Source: CAZVJA01 sp964626885
Lineage (GTDB): Bacteria; Planctomycetota; Planctomycetia; Planctomycetales; Planctomycetaceae
Direction of reading: 5' to 3'
Assembly (NCBI GenBank): GCA_964626885.1
Contig: CAZVJA010000077.1
Location: forward strand, 1 to 22,255
Length of the DNA stretch: 22,255 nt
Shown: positions 1 through 8,537 of the stretch, in pieces
How the letters are laid out: each line of letters opens with the position of its first letter
Numbering within the stretch: the first letter of the stretch is position 1
The notes under the pieces: model-generated
What the model was told of the DNA's origin: nothing
Databases searched by the model: none
What the model saw: only the letters and a program-made list of their open reading frames with translations
Program-made: the position numbers and the translations under genes

Positions 1-3000
1 GCGGAATTGGTGCGATGGACGGGCGGTCCTCAAGATGGTAGAGGGCTTCAACTTTGTACTGCTCGCCGGGCCAAACGACAATTCCCTCCTCCGAGATGTC
101 GTAGGGATACACTTTCGGAGCGAAGCAGGATTCCATTTGCTCGCGCACCAGATCAACGCCCGACAACTGGTACAACCCCGCCACGGCGGTCTCGAACACC
201 TCACGCTGCGTCGGCGTTAGCTCAGCGATCCAACCCAGTTCGATGTCGCCGGCGACCATCCATCCCGATTGCTCGGCGAACGTGAACCAGGCCGGGGAAG
301 CGACTTCGGAATCCCGCCGCACAAATTCGACCCGAACGCTGTTCGTACCGAGTTCGACACGCCCGACATCCGCGCTGATCCCTTCCCACGCAGTGGCATT
401 CTTGAACAGCGGAAGGAATTCCCGCTTGAAGAATCGCTCGACTCCTTCCTCCGCATGGTGCAGCTTTTCACGAATCTTCAATTGCGTCTGCCGGCGACGG
501 CTCGGATCGGCCTGTCGCGCAGCGCGGCGAAACTTGCCGAAGAGTTTGGGTACCGCGCCCGAATGCAGACCGGGCTTGAGCAATCGAACCATCGTCTCGC
601 CATGTAACCCGACAGCCACCGGGACGAGCAATTGATGACGATTGGCTTCATACAGCCGCCAGTTGCCGCGCAACTCCCACACCAGAAAGCCGAACACGCC
701 GGGAAGCACGAGGATGATCGTCGGCGCGACGGTCCACGCCATCTCGGGCCCCATCACGGGGGTCAGAAAGTCCGCCAGGTATTTTGTAAACGGGAGCAGC
801 ACCTTGTGAGACACCGTCACAACCGGGAAATGCTTAATGGGGTTCACTTGCGGTTCGATGAGGAGCGTCACGCAAAACCGGATGACAAACGTCGCCGCAG
901 CCCACGCAAGCCCCAATGCCGCCTTGAAACCCAACGTCAGTTCCGATTCGCCGCTCTTGAACCGCAGCCATTCATCAACACTGTATAGCAGGCGCTCCAC
1001 CCGTTCGAGAATCCACTTGAACGTATCCATGATCAAGTCGAACAGAGCAACAAAAAAATGGATACGGATATGATGCCACATCCGCTCCACTCGTTCCGCC
1101 ACAACTTCTTCAATGTCGCGCCCCGTGCGGGAATTGAGCGCGACCACGAACACAAGCCAGACAATGAGGAATGTCGTCCGTGACGGGAGCCGATACCATC
1201 CCACGGCCGGCAGGAGCCAACAGACGAAAAGCGTCACCAGCAGCGGAGTCAGCAGATGTCGGCGAAACAGCACGACCGGCGCGCTACGGATGATTTCCCG
1301 GACGATTGTCAGCTCCATCAATCGACGGGGGAGGACGATAAACAGGCGACGCATCAACCGTCCCGCAGTACGAATAAATCCCCAAACGGCGTCACGAAAC
1401 CACGGCACGTGCATCAATCCGAGCAACAGCGAGCCGATGCAAATCACCCAACCCGCCTTGAAGAGCGCCGATTGCATCATCGGCTGCTCCAATATCACGG
1501 TTTCGTCGACGAGCATCGGATCGGGAGTGGCGTGGCCGAAAAGCAGATGCTCCACGGCGCTGAGGATCAAGAATGCGCCGCCGAACGGTAAAATCGCATA
1601 AAGGACAAGCGACCGTCCGAATTCCGTTCCGAAGGCCACGGAACTCAACCGCTGCAGCCAACGCAGATAAAACGCCGCACGCTGATAGACGCCGTCCAAG
1701 GTGACACTAAGCTCGCGATCGGCCCGCAGCAACGCATCGCCGCGGAGTACCTCGGACGCGCCTGCAAGGTCGGCCATCTTCAGCGTGCTCCGAGACACAG
1801 CGTCGCGCAAGTCACCGAGATTGAGGAAGCCGCGCTGGACGATGTTATCCAACAACTCTTCCACAATCTTTCCACAAGCGATTGCTTCGACGCGGTTATC
1901 GGGCCGCAATTGAACGTCATGCAACGACCGCTCGATGATCGGGCGCAGCCGATCGCGCAGACGACGCTCGGCCGCCAGCATCGCGCTCTGCAGCAGTTCC
2001 GCAAGAGTTTCCCGGTCCTCCGGCGACAAATCGGCACTTTTCAAACGGGCGGACGCCGTCCGTAAATGCCGCGACATCAGCACTTCACGCTGGTTCGGCA
2101 ACGGACGCCGAAGCGGACGACGACCGAGTGTTCTGACCCATGTCAGCACATCGACGACATAAGACTCACGTTCGTGCGCCAGGCAGACCTTCTGCAGGTC
2201 ATACAGCAGCCGTGCGTTCGGGTTCCAAAATCCGATCGCTGAACGGGGCAGGAGCGCAACGAGCACCTTTCGCCAGGCGGTCCTGCGATCCTCTTCATGC
2301 CCCAACGCTTTCGCAAGTCTTTGCGACAACCGATCCAGTTCCAGCTCCGCGCTTTTTCGCAGCTCATCAGCGATTTCCGAAGATGCGCTGCGCGCCGCGC
2401 GCCAGCGCGTAATCGCGGATCGAACACAGTTCCCACGATCCCCGGCGCGCTCGGCTCGCCGCAGCATTGCCAGCCGTGTCTTGACGGAAATCGCCCTTCC
2501 CGGGGCGAAACGCTCTTCAACGACTCGTCTACCCTCGGCAATATCCGGGGGGGAACTGCGTTCCTGCTGTTGGTCCGGCGACGGCGTGTCCGAGAGTCGG
2601 GTCTGTTGAGAGAGGGCCTGTGCGTCCACGTCCTCCGCGATGATGGAATCGATCCGTTCGAGATCGCGTAGGGATGGAAAGTAGATCGGGATCAGCTCCG
2701 GACGAAAATGGCGGAGTTCCAGATATTTCGCCACGAACTCGCTGTATGTGTACTTCCTTCCCGTGACCGGCAGCAACAGATTCTCCTGCCGCAGCACCGT
2801 TTCAATTTCATCGAAAGCCACCTGGCCAATGCGGTCGATCCTTTGGCGAACCATCGCAGATGTCAGGAATCCCGCAGCGGCCCGCCCCTCGATTGCGATG
2901 TGTACACGCGCGTGAAATAAAAGTCGCCAATAACGGAGCAGCAGATCACCGCGTGTCAGCGATTCAAGTTCATCCTCTTCGGGACGTGACAGCAGAATGA

Positions 3001-3259
3001 CCCGCTCGGGGAGCGTTCGCGCGACATCGTGGCTCAGTTCGTCCGGCGAGACGACCTGTCGCAGCCGACCGGCGGAGACCACGTACGAATCGCGATGGGG
3101 GATTCGAGTCAACAGCCCCGGAAGTTCCAAATCATGCCGGATGACCCGCCTCAAAACGCGCGGCAGCACCGTGAAGGCGGATGGGTCCGTTTCGCGCAGA
3201 GCATCATCGGCGGCGGCGAGAAGCGCGTCGATCTCCCTGATGCCAAGCTGTCGATTCAC
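1..3259 (-). CDS. Very large multi-pass membrane protein of unknown function, 3' end outside window
   Basis: An uninterrupted minus-strand frame runs from an in-frame TGA at 3335-3337 to the left edge, giving at least 1086 codons. The first plausible start is GTG at 3257-3259 (protein begins MNRQLGIREIDALL), with AGGGG seven bases upstream; no ATG lies between the stop and this point. Residues 1 to about 545 look soluble and Arg/Glu-rich, with helical charged stretches. Hydrophobic segments fall near 551-574, 604-621, 669-689, 695-709, 779-801 and 841-863, with an amphipathic stretch near 735-745. A soluble domain follows from about 864 to the window edge. No catalytic motif was recognised. 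It is divergent from the PEBP-like gene at 3567. Continuous coding sense and alternating hydrophobic and charged blocks make the gene itself near certain. The function is unknown; a mechanosensitive or transport-related role is only a guess. Confidence 0.85.
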   Translation of the reverse strand, partial: MNRQLGIREIDALLAAADDALRETDPSAFTVLPRVLRRVIRHDLELPGLLTRIPHRDSYVVSAGRLRQVVSPDELSHDVARTLPERVILLSRPEEDELESLTRGDLLLRYWRLLFHARVHIAIEGRAAAGFLTSAMVRQRIDRIGQVAFDEIETVLRQENLLLPVTGRKYTYSEFVAKYLELRHFRPELIPIYFPSLRDLERIDSIIAEDVDAQALSQQTRLSDTPSPDQQQERSSPPDIAEGRRVVEERFAPGRAISVKTRLAMLRRAERAGDRGNCVRSAITRWRAARSASSEIADELRKSAELELDRLSQRLAKALGHEEDRRTAWRKVLVALLPRSAIGFWNPNARLLYDLQKVCLAHERESYVVDVLTWVRTLGRRPLRRPLPNQREVLMSRHLRTASARLKSADLSPEDRETLAELLQSAMLAAERRLRDRLRPIIERSLHDVQLRPDNRVEAIACGKIVEELLDNIVQRGFLNLGDLRDAVSRSTLKMADLAGASEVLRGDALLRADRELSVTLDGVYQRAAFYLRWLQRLSSVAFGTEFGRSLVLYAILPFGGAFLILSAVEHLLFGHATPDPMLVDETVILEQPMMQSALFKAGWVICIGSLLLGLMHVPWFRDAVWGFIRTAGRLMRRLFIVLPRRLMELTIVREIIRSAPVVLFRRHLLTPLLVTLFVCWLLPAVGWYRLPSRTTFLIVWLVFVVALNSRTGRDIEEVVAERVERMWHHIRIHFFVALFDLIMDTFKWILERVERLLYSVDEWLRFKSGESELTLGFKAALGLAWAAATFVIRFCVTLLIEPQVNPIKHFPVVTVSHKVLLPFTKYLADFLTPVMGPEMAWTVAPTIILVLPGVFGFLVWELRGNWRLYEANRHQLLVPVAVGLHGETMVRLLKPGLHSGAVPKLFGKFRRAARQADPSRRRQTQLKIREKLHHAEEGVERFFKREFLPLFKNATAWEGISADVGRVELGTNSVRVEFVRRDSEVASPAWFTFAEQSGWMVAGDIELGWIAELTPTQREVFETAVAGLYQLSGVDLVREQMESCFAPKVYPYDISEEGIVVWPGEQYKVEALYHLEDRPSIAPIP

Positions 3260-3566
3260 TTCGCGGCCCCTGAACCACCGAAATCGCCGGCACGCAATAT
3301 GGTCGTGGAACGACGATGAGGTTTTGCTGCAAGTTCACGCTGATGGGCAACTACCGCTAATCATTCTACGGAGTTCTAGCCGCATGTGTAAGGTGATCTT
3401 GCGCCAGCCGATCTCCCATCCATGGCGGTGAGAACGAAGTGAAGCCTCCAGTGGGAGACGACGAATCATTCCGCCCCAGTTCGATCTGTCGGTGCGGATT
3501 CGTGGCGAGACAAATCGGTTTTGTCGGGTATCATGGTAACAGGGAGTGAAACAGGGATTCATCCTG
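3260..3566. other. Divergent intergenic region between the large membrane protein and the PEBP-like gene
   Basis: No credible gene is seen here. It should hold promoters for both divergent genes, but no convincing -35/-10 pair was found. A small hairpin (GACAAA at 3509-3514 with TTTGTC at 3520-3525, five-base loop) lies just upstream of the plus-strand gene. Short open frames in this interval have no recognisable sequence. Confidence 0.5.
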
Positions 3567-4220
3567 ATGGAAGATCATGCAGGCCGATCAGTGCTGGGTC
3601 GCCAGACGGCCGCAGTCCTTTTGCTCGGTGTGCTGGCCGTCATTCCGGCCACCGAAGGCTGCGGTTCTTTGTCCCAAGACGCAAAACAAGGGCAGGCCGT
3701 AAGCACCAAAGGGCCCACCCAATCTCCGGGAGGATCCGCCATGTCATTCAAGATTTCGAGCACGGCCTTCAAGTCAGGCGAACCGATTCCCAAAAAGTTC
3801 ACCGAGGACGGAAACGACGTTTCCCCCTCGTTGAGCTGGACCAATCCCCCGCCAGGAACCAAGGAACTGGCGTTGATCTGTGACGATCCGGATGCACCAA
3901 CTCCGGAGCCGTGGGTGCATTGGGTTCTCTACGCAATTCCCGCGTCGGTTACTTCGCTTGCCGAGGGAATTCCGCAGAGCGAACGCCCCACTTCCCCAAC
4001 AGGCGCGGCTCAAGGCAAGAACTCTTGGAAGAGCGATAACGTGGGCTATCGCGGCCCCGCACCTCCGAAGGGACATGGATTGCACCATTATCATTTCCGG
4101 CTCTACGCTCTGGATGCCGAACTCCAACTGAAACCCGGGTTGACCAAGGCACAGCTTCTCAAGGCTCTCGAGGGCCACGTATTATCCCAGACGGAAATCG
4201 TCGGCTTGTACGAAAGGTGA
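3567..4220 (+). CDS. YbhB/YbcL family Raf kinase inhibitor-like (PEBP) protein with N-terminal export signal
   Basis: The protein has a PEBP/YbhB-like fold; the bacterial family is small and its ligand is mostly unknown. The family hallmarks are visible: DPDAP followed by VHWVLYAIP, then GYRGPAPPKGHGLHHYHF and LYALD. The PEBP domain begins at MSFKISSTAF and is about 160 residues, the usual length of cytosolic YbhB. In front of it is a hydrophobic stretch (AAVLLLGVLAVIP) ending in ATEGC, a possible but non-canonical lipobox with Glu at -2. ATG 3567 is chosen because AGGGA lies nine bases upstream. GTG 3546 is in frame but has a purine tract only a base or so away. A third start, ATG 3741, has a better ribosome-binding site and would give the cytosolic form. 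The next gene starts five bases after the stop, so the two are probably co-translated. Confidence 0.88.
   Translation: MEDHAGRSVLGRQTAAVLLLGVLAVIPATEGCGSLSQDAKQGQAVSTKGPTQSPGGSAMSFKISSTAFKSGEPIPKKFTEDGNDVSPSLSWTNPPPGTKELALICDDPDAPTPEPWVHWVLYAIPASVTSLAEGIPQSERPTSPTGAAQGKNSWKSDNVGYRGPAPPKGHGLHHYHFRLYALDAELQLKPGLTKAQLLKALEGHVLSQTEIVGLYER
3728..3743 (+). promoter_or_regulatory. Strong internal ribosome-binding site and alternative start within the PEBP gene
   Basis: GGGAGGA at 3728-3734 is followed six bases later by ATG at 3741-3743. This is the best Shine-Dalgarno match in the neighbourhood and sits exactly where the conserved PEBP domain begins. It could give a second, signal-less product. 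Confidence 0.5.
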
Positions 4221-4224
4221 TGCG

Positions 4225-4962
4225 GTGCCCGATACGTGCAAGCATCGCGGCCCACATCCCGACGATGAACGGCTCTTTGCCCCAGAAATTGTGCCGGTGC
4301 TGCGAGCCGCCGCCGATGACCTGTGCTGGCTTCTCGACCGTGGCTACGCGACGGCGTCATCGTTGAAGCTCGTCGGCGATCGTTATGACCTGCGACAACG
4401 CCAGCGAATCGCAATCGGACGTTGCGTCTGCACATCCAAAGCAGCAGAAGAGCGCCGCCAGCGCAGCGTTGCTCCGGAATGCCTCCGCGGCGAGGAACTC
4501 TGGATTGACGGATATAACATCCTTACGACCTTGGAAGCGGCCTTGGGAGGAGGGGCCGTGCTTGTCGCCCGGGACGGCTGTTACCGCGATATGGCCAGCA
4601 TGCATGGCAGCTATCGTAAGGTGGCGGAAACAATCCCAGCGTTGCGGCTCATCGGTGAAATGACCGCGGCCTGGCAAGTCGCCGGCTTGCGCTGGTTTCT
4701 CGATAAACCGGTCTCAAACAGTGCCAGACTGAAGACAATCCTAAGAGCGTTTGCTCAAGAGCAGGGATGGAACTGGCATGTCGAATTGTCCCAGAATCCC
4801 GACCAGTTGCTTTCACAAACACCGCAAATCGTCACGAGCGCCGACAGCGTGATTCTGGATCGATGCGCACGCTGGCTGAATCTGGCAAGAATCGTCGTGG
4901 AGGAACGCGTACCCGATGCGTGGCTTGTCGATCTCTCCGTTCCGTCCCGCCCCCAAACCTGA
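4225..4962 (+). CDS. DUF434 domain-containing protein (245 aa), possibly PIN/NYN-like in its C-terminal half
   Basis: The protein resembles the DUF434 family with a DUF5616-like C-terminal part; no function is established for it. The N-terminal third is helical and contains RGYATASSLKLVGDRYDL and two cysteines in GRCVCT. The middle holds LWIDGYNIL (residues 92-100), ARDGCYRDM (115-123) and WFLDKPVSNS (157-166), and the end holds VTSADSVILDR (203-213). The spacing of acidic residues (about D95, D117, D160, D207) and the TSADS motif recall PIN or NYN ribonuclease folds; that is my inference. The start is GTG 4225 with AGGTGA four bases upstream, overlapping the stop of the PEBP gene, which implies translational coupling. 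It converges on gltA. Confidence 0.85.
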   Translation: MPDTCKHRGPHPDDERLFAPEIVPVLRAAADDLCWLLDRGYATASSLKLVGDRYDLRQRQRIAIGRCVCTSKAAEERRQRSVAPECLRGEELWIDGYNILTTLEAALGGGAVLVARDGCYRDMASMHGSYRKVAETIPALRLIGEMTAAWQVAGLRWFLDKPVSNSARLKTILRAFAQEQGWNWHVELSQNPDQLLSQTPQIVTSADSVILDRCARWLNLARIVVEERVPDAWLVDLSVPSRPQT

Positions 4963-5045
4963 CGGAGCGAGCGCCACACGAACCGCTCGGGGTTGTTCCA
5001 CAAAAGCGACCCATCGACCGATGATGGCAGCGGGGAAGCTACCGA

Positions 5046-6317
5046 TCAGCGTTGATCAACCGGAACGTATTGCCGTTCGACGTGGCCCGTGTAGATTTGC
5101 CGGGGGCGGTTGATCCGGCTCGTCGTGTCGTCGCGCAACTCTTTCCAATGGGCCAGCCAACCGGGCAAACGCCCCAAGGCGAACATCACCGTAAACATGT
5201 TCGTGGGGATCCCCATCGCGCGGTAGAGTATACCGCTGTAGAAGTCGACGTTCGGATACAGTTTACGCTCGACGAAGTACTCGTCGCGAAGCGCGATTTC
5301 GGCGAGTTGCTGTGCGATCTCCAACAGCGGATCGTTGATACCAAGCTGCCCCAAAACTTCCTCAGCGGTTTCACGCAGAATTGTCGCCCGCGGATCAAAG
5401 TTCTTGTAGACGCGGTGGCCGAATCCCATCAATCGGAAATTTGAGTTCTTGTCCTTGGCGAGGTTGACGTACTTTTTATAGTCGCCGCCGTCCGCCTGGA
5501 TCATCTCCAGCATTTCGATAACCTTCTGGTTTGCGCCCCCGTGCAGAGGTCCCCACAAGGCGCATATGCCGGCCGAGACAGAGGCAAACAGGTTCGCCTG
5601 GCTGCTCCCGACGAGACGGACCGTCGAAGTGCTGCAATTCTGCTCATGATCCGCGTGCAGGATGAGCAGCTTGTTCAGGGCCCGTTCGTAGACCTTGGAA
5701 ACTACGTAGGGCTCGGTCGGCACGGCGAACATCATGTGGAGAAAATTCGCTGCGTACGACAACTCGTTGCGGGGATACATGAAAGCCTGGCCGATCGATT
5801 TTTTGTACGCGTACGCGGCAATCGTTTTGGCTTTTGCAAGCAGGCGGACCATGTTCCGGTCCTCGTCCTGGTTTTCCATCTCCGGGTAGTACGTGGAGAG
5901 GGATGCCACCATCGACGACAAAATCGCCATCGGATGCGCCGTCGCGGGATACCCCTCAAAAAACTTCTTCATGTCTTCGTGGATGAGCGTGTGGTAGGTC
6001 AACTTCTCCCGGAAATCAGCCAATTGCTGCTTCGAGGGAAGCTCCCCGTAGATCAGCAGGTAGCAGACCTCGGAAAATGCCGCGTGCCGCGCAAGCTGCT
6101 CAATGGAATATCCGCGATATCGCAAAATCCCTTTTTCACCGTCAATGAATGTGATGGCACTCTTGCAGGAACCGGTGTTTCCGTAACCCGGGTCGAGAGT
6201 TATCGCGCCCGTGGCGGACCTCAAGGAGGTGATATCGATGCCGTGCTCGTTCTCGGTCCCAGTGATGATCGGGAACTCGTATTCACGGCCATCGAGAGTC
6301 AGTTTGGCGTTGCTCAT
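5046..6317 (-). CDS. gltA: Citrate synthase (type II, hexameric class)
   Basis: The enzyme condenses acetyl-CoA and oxaloacetate to citrate, the first TCA-cycle step, in the cytoplasm. All signature segments are present: LHADHEQNCSTSTVRLVGSS, then GPLHGGAN, GFGHRVYKNFDPRA and YPNVDFYSG. Counted from ATG 6317, the catalytic residues equivalent to E. coli H264, H305 and D362 are H259, H301 and D358. The length of 423 aa matches the gltA type. ATG 6317 (MSNAKLTLDG) is preferred over the in-frame GTG at 6359 because AAGGA lies eight bases upstream and E. coli-like proteins begin at this point. It is the last gene of the minus-strand run and is convergent with the DUF434 gene. A 330-base gap from the PilZ gene suggests its own promoter. 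No residue anomalies were seen. Confidence 0.97.
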   Translation of the reverse strand: MSNAKLTLDGREYEFPIITGTENEHGIDITSLRSATGAITLDPGYGNTGSCKSAITFIDGEKGILRYRGYSIEQLARHAAFSEVCYLLIYGELPSKQQLADFREKLTYHTLIHEDMKKFFEGYPATAHPMAILSSMVASLSTYYPEMENQDEDRNMVRLLAKAKTIAAYAYKKSIGQAFMYPRNELSYAANFLHMMFAVPTEPYVVSKVYERALNKLLILHADHEQNCSTSTVRLVGSSQANLFASVSAGICALWGPLHGGANQKVIEMLEMIQADGGDYKKYVNLAKDKNSNFRLMGFGHRVYKNFDPRATILRETAEEVLGQLGINDPLLEIAQQLAEIALRDEYFVERKLYPNVDFYSGILYRAMGIPTNMFTVMFALGRLPGWLAHWKELRDDTTSRINRPRQIYTGHVERQYVPVDQR

Positions 6318-6647
6318 ATCCAAATTCCTTATCCGCTGGTCGATTCCCCTCGAATCCACACATGCGTGTTACGTGCGGAGGTGCGTCTCATCGACCTCGG
6401 TATTCTCGTTTCCGTGAATGATTTTCGCAACTGCCGTGAAGCACATTGACACTTGTTAAAAAAACCTCTTGCGAGTGTTCTCGCCGAGAACGGATTCATT
6501 CGCGAGGCAGCGCTATTTCTTAGTGTGGCGTTCTATCAAACTCGTAATCGCACGGGTTCATCAGCTAACGGCGTCGATTCGGCCAAATTCCGCACGCCCG
6601 CGATCTCGATTCAAACCAGCGCAAGGTCTCGACTTGAACAAGGCCGC
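6318..6647. other. Intergenic region upstream of gltA
   Basis: No supported gene was found. A plus-strand open frame crosses into the PilZ gene but reads as a shadow, with no family resemblance. The region should hold the gltA promoter and any end signal for the PilZ transcript. I saw no strong hairpin and only weak -35/-10 candidates. Confidence 0.5.
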
Positions 6648-7091
6648 TCAAACAGGACCGTTCGGCAAGCACCCCGTCAAATGAATCCCATACTCCCAAA
6701 ACTCGTTCTGCACCTCTCGCCGCCGCACGATTTTTCCTTGATACCATTTCGGCGATTCGCAGTGAGGATCAAGACAAATCGAGACTTCTTCCGTGTCGAT
6801 TCGACTCTCACACAGAAATGAGATTCCATTGTGAGAAACATTTCGCGCCCAGGCACGTTCGCTGTGAGCCGCCTCCGCCGGCCGGCCGATCGATCGCGCC
6901 GGCAAGGGAGGAATATAGACCACTATTTCGCCGCGAAACGCGATCCGCTTCTCGGACCGTTTCTCCTGCTGGTGCCCGCGCAGCCGCTTGTCCCACCGAT
7001 CAAGAATCGACTGAACTTCGTCGACCTTTCGGTGCTGCCTGGAGGGCTGATCTCCCTCGGAAAAAGGAGTGTGCAAGCTACCGTTCGACAT
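6648..7091 (-). CDS. PilZ domain protein (probable c-di-GMP receptor)
   Basis: PilZ domains bind cyclic di-GMP through RxxxR and [D/N]xSxxG. Both are visible: R-S-E-K-R (residues 65-69 counted from TTG 7151) and NVSHNG (104-109), followed by the expected beta-rich stretch ending in FWEYGIHLTG. A charged helical segment of about 40 residues precedes the domain. The start is uncertain. ATG 7091 (MSNGSLHTPF) is chosen because it is the only ATG ahead of the domain, but its ribosome-binding site is weak. TTG 7151 would add 20 residues, also without a clear site. The gene lies 90 bases after the stop of the HD-GYP homologue on the same strand, so the two probably share a transcript and a signalling role. 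The product is predicted to be cytoplasmic, with no membrane segment. Confidence 0.8.
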   Translation of the reverse strand: MSNGSLHTPFSEGDQPSRQHRKVDEVQSILDRWDKRLRGHQQEKRSEKRIAFRGEIVVYIPPLPARSIGRPAEAAHSERAWARNVSHNGISFLCESRIDTEEVSICLDPHCESPKWYQGKIVRRREVQNEFWEYGIHLTGCLPNGPV

Positions 7092-7181
7092 GTTGCGCCA
7101 AGCCTGTTGAACCCTGATCTCTAAAACGATCCGAACCCCAGCGAACTCCAAGTCCGCACAATCAGTTTTCGGGGTTCCTGG

Positions 7182-8510
7182 CTATTTGCTCGCGTCCAAC
7201 GGTACTTCATCGCTTCCGGGCGTGGGAAGCGCCTGCTCAACACTCAAACCTGCTTCTGCCACGTTAATCAACTCAGTCTCTGCGGGATCGGTTAGCCTTC
7301 GGCCGGTCGCATCCTGAACGCGCTGCACAATCGGTTGGGTGTAATTATCCTGATTTCGACGCATCACGCGGGCCACGCTGCCGTCCGACAACGTCACGTA
7401 ACTACCGATCGGGAACAAGGACTGAATCCGCAGGAGAGCGCGCACCGCTTCCGGATCGACAGCGCGATCGCGCGCCATCCGAACCAAGCACTCCATTGCG
7501 GAATAGCGCATGTACGGCGGCCGATAGGGCATCTTCCGCGTCAGGCCGATGTAGTTATCCGCCACGAGAATGATCCGGGCAAACGCGTGAATGGTGTTCC
7601 CCTTGCGACCCCGCAGGTAACCGCGGCCGTTCGGCTGCTCATGAATTTGATACGCCACCACCGAGGCCACCTGTGGCAACGATGAAACCCGCTGCAACAT
7701 CTCCAGGGAGTAAATCGGATGTTTTTTGATTTCGAGCATTTCCGCGTTCGTCAACCGCCGCGGCGCGTTGCGCATCTCGGCCGGAACGCGCATCATCCCC
7801 CAGTCGTTCACCAATCCGCATAAGCCGAGATCCCGCACGTTGTCGGCATCGAAGCCCATCTCCACGCCGATCGCCATCGACAGCAGTGAAACTTCGAGCG
7901 CTCGCGAGGCAAACTCATTATCCGGCGAGCAATTCATCGCCGAGGTCAACACGTTATCCGCGTCGGCGGTCAACTCTTTCAAGTAGGTCGCCGTCATGTT
8001 CGCCAATTGGCTGCCATCCGCTTGATTCCCGCGCAGGGCCTGGCCGATCATGCTTCCGAGTTGTTTGCCGTTCTCGTTGTGGCTTTCCACAAGGCGCTCG
8101 CGCTGCTTCCGGTCGTAGGCCTTACAACCGATGAAAACGACCTGATCCTTGACCGCTTCTCCGGTGTTCTTGACGGTCAGCAAGCCGCCGTCAATGATCT
8201 GATCCAGCTTGGTGGTCAATTCCATCCCAAGCTGCAGAGCCCGCTCGTTATCCTCCGCGGTCAATCCGCCAAGCGTCACCGTCCCCACGTCGGCCTTATT
8301 GACGGCGATATGCTGGATGCTGCGCGCTTTCAGGCTACGTTTGATCTCCGATGTGATCGTGGCCCCCGCGGCCAACAGCAACACGCCATCCTTGTCATTA
8401 ACGGGAAATTGGATCGCGCGGCCGATGATCAAATCATCGATCGCAACGTCGACCGTCCCACCGCTGGAACCGGCCTTGTTTTCGACGGAAGATGCAGTTG
8501 CAGTGCTCAT
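7182..8510 (-). CDS. HD-GYP-like protein with degenerate metal site (442 aa)
   Basis: HD-GYP proteins normally hydrolyse c-di-GMP. The C-terminal half keeps the family frame (numbering from ATG 8537): DLGLCGLVNDWGMMRVP (236-252), KKHPIYSLEML (271-281), YQIHEQPNGRGYLRG (296-310) and ARIILVADNYIGLT (320-333). The HD pair is N244-D245 instead of His-Asp, GYP reads GYL, and the first metal-ligand His, expected near residues 209-210 (EFASRALEV), is absent. H273, H299 and D327 remain. The enzyme is therefore probably inactive and may act as a binding or sensing protein. An N-terminal domain (about 28-120) precedes it, and the C-terminal tail contains a small beta domain (SYVTLSDGSVARVMR). ATG 8510 (MSTATASS) is chosen over ATG 8537; AGGGG lies 13 bases upstream, so the choice is not firm. 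It is followed by the PilZ gene. Confidence 0.85.
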   Translation of the reverse strand: MSTATASSVENKAGSSGGTVDVAIDDLIIGRAIQFPVNDKDGVLLLAAGATITSEIKRSLKARSIQHIAVNKADVGTVTLGGLTAEDNERALQLGMELTTKLDQIIDGGLLTVKNTGEAVKDQVVFIGCKAYDRKQRERLVESHNENGKQLGSMIGQALRGNQADGSQLANMTATYLKELTADADNVLTSAMNCSPDNEFASRALEVSLLSMAIGVEMGFDADNVRDLGLCGLVNDWGMMRVPAEMRNAPRRLTNAEMLEIKKHPIYSLEMLQRVSSLPQVASVVAYQIHEQPNGRGYLRGRKGNTIHAFARIILVADNYIGLTRKMPYRPPYMRYSAMECLVRMARDRAVDPEAVRALLRIQSLFPIGSYVTLSDGSVARVMRRNQDNYTQPIVQRVQDATGRRLTDPAETELINVAEAGLSVEQALPTPGSDEVPLDASK

Positions 8511-8537
8511 CGCCGAACCCAATCCCCTCAATCTCAT

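Noticed and set aside
4968..4989. Six-base-pair hairpin (CGAGCG with CGCTCG) between the DUF434 gene and gltA
   Set aside because: Short stem, ten-base loop and no T-tract on either strand, so not called a terminator.
6340..6440. Weak sigma-70-like promoter for gltA (TTGCGA and AGAATA)
   Set aside because: Only partial matches to consensus and 18-base spacing; cannot be told from chance.
5541..6449. 302-codon plus-strand open frame
   Set aside because: It is antisense to citrate synthase, whose catalytic motifs are all intact on the minus strand.
6453..6821. 122-codon plus-strand open frame overlapping the PilZ gene
   Set aside because: No recognisable domain, arginine-rich shadow composition, and it overlaps the PilZ gene, which has clear motifs on the other strand.
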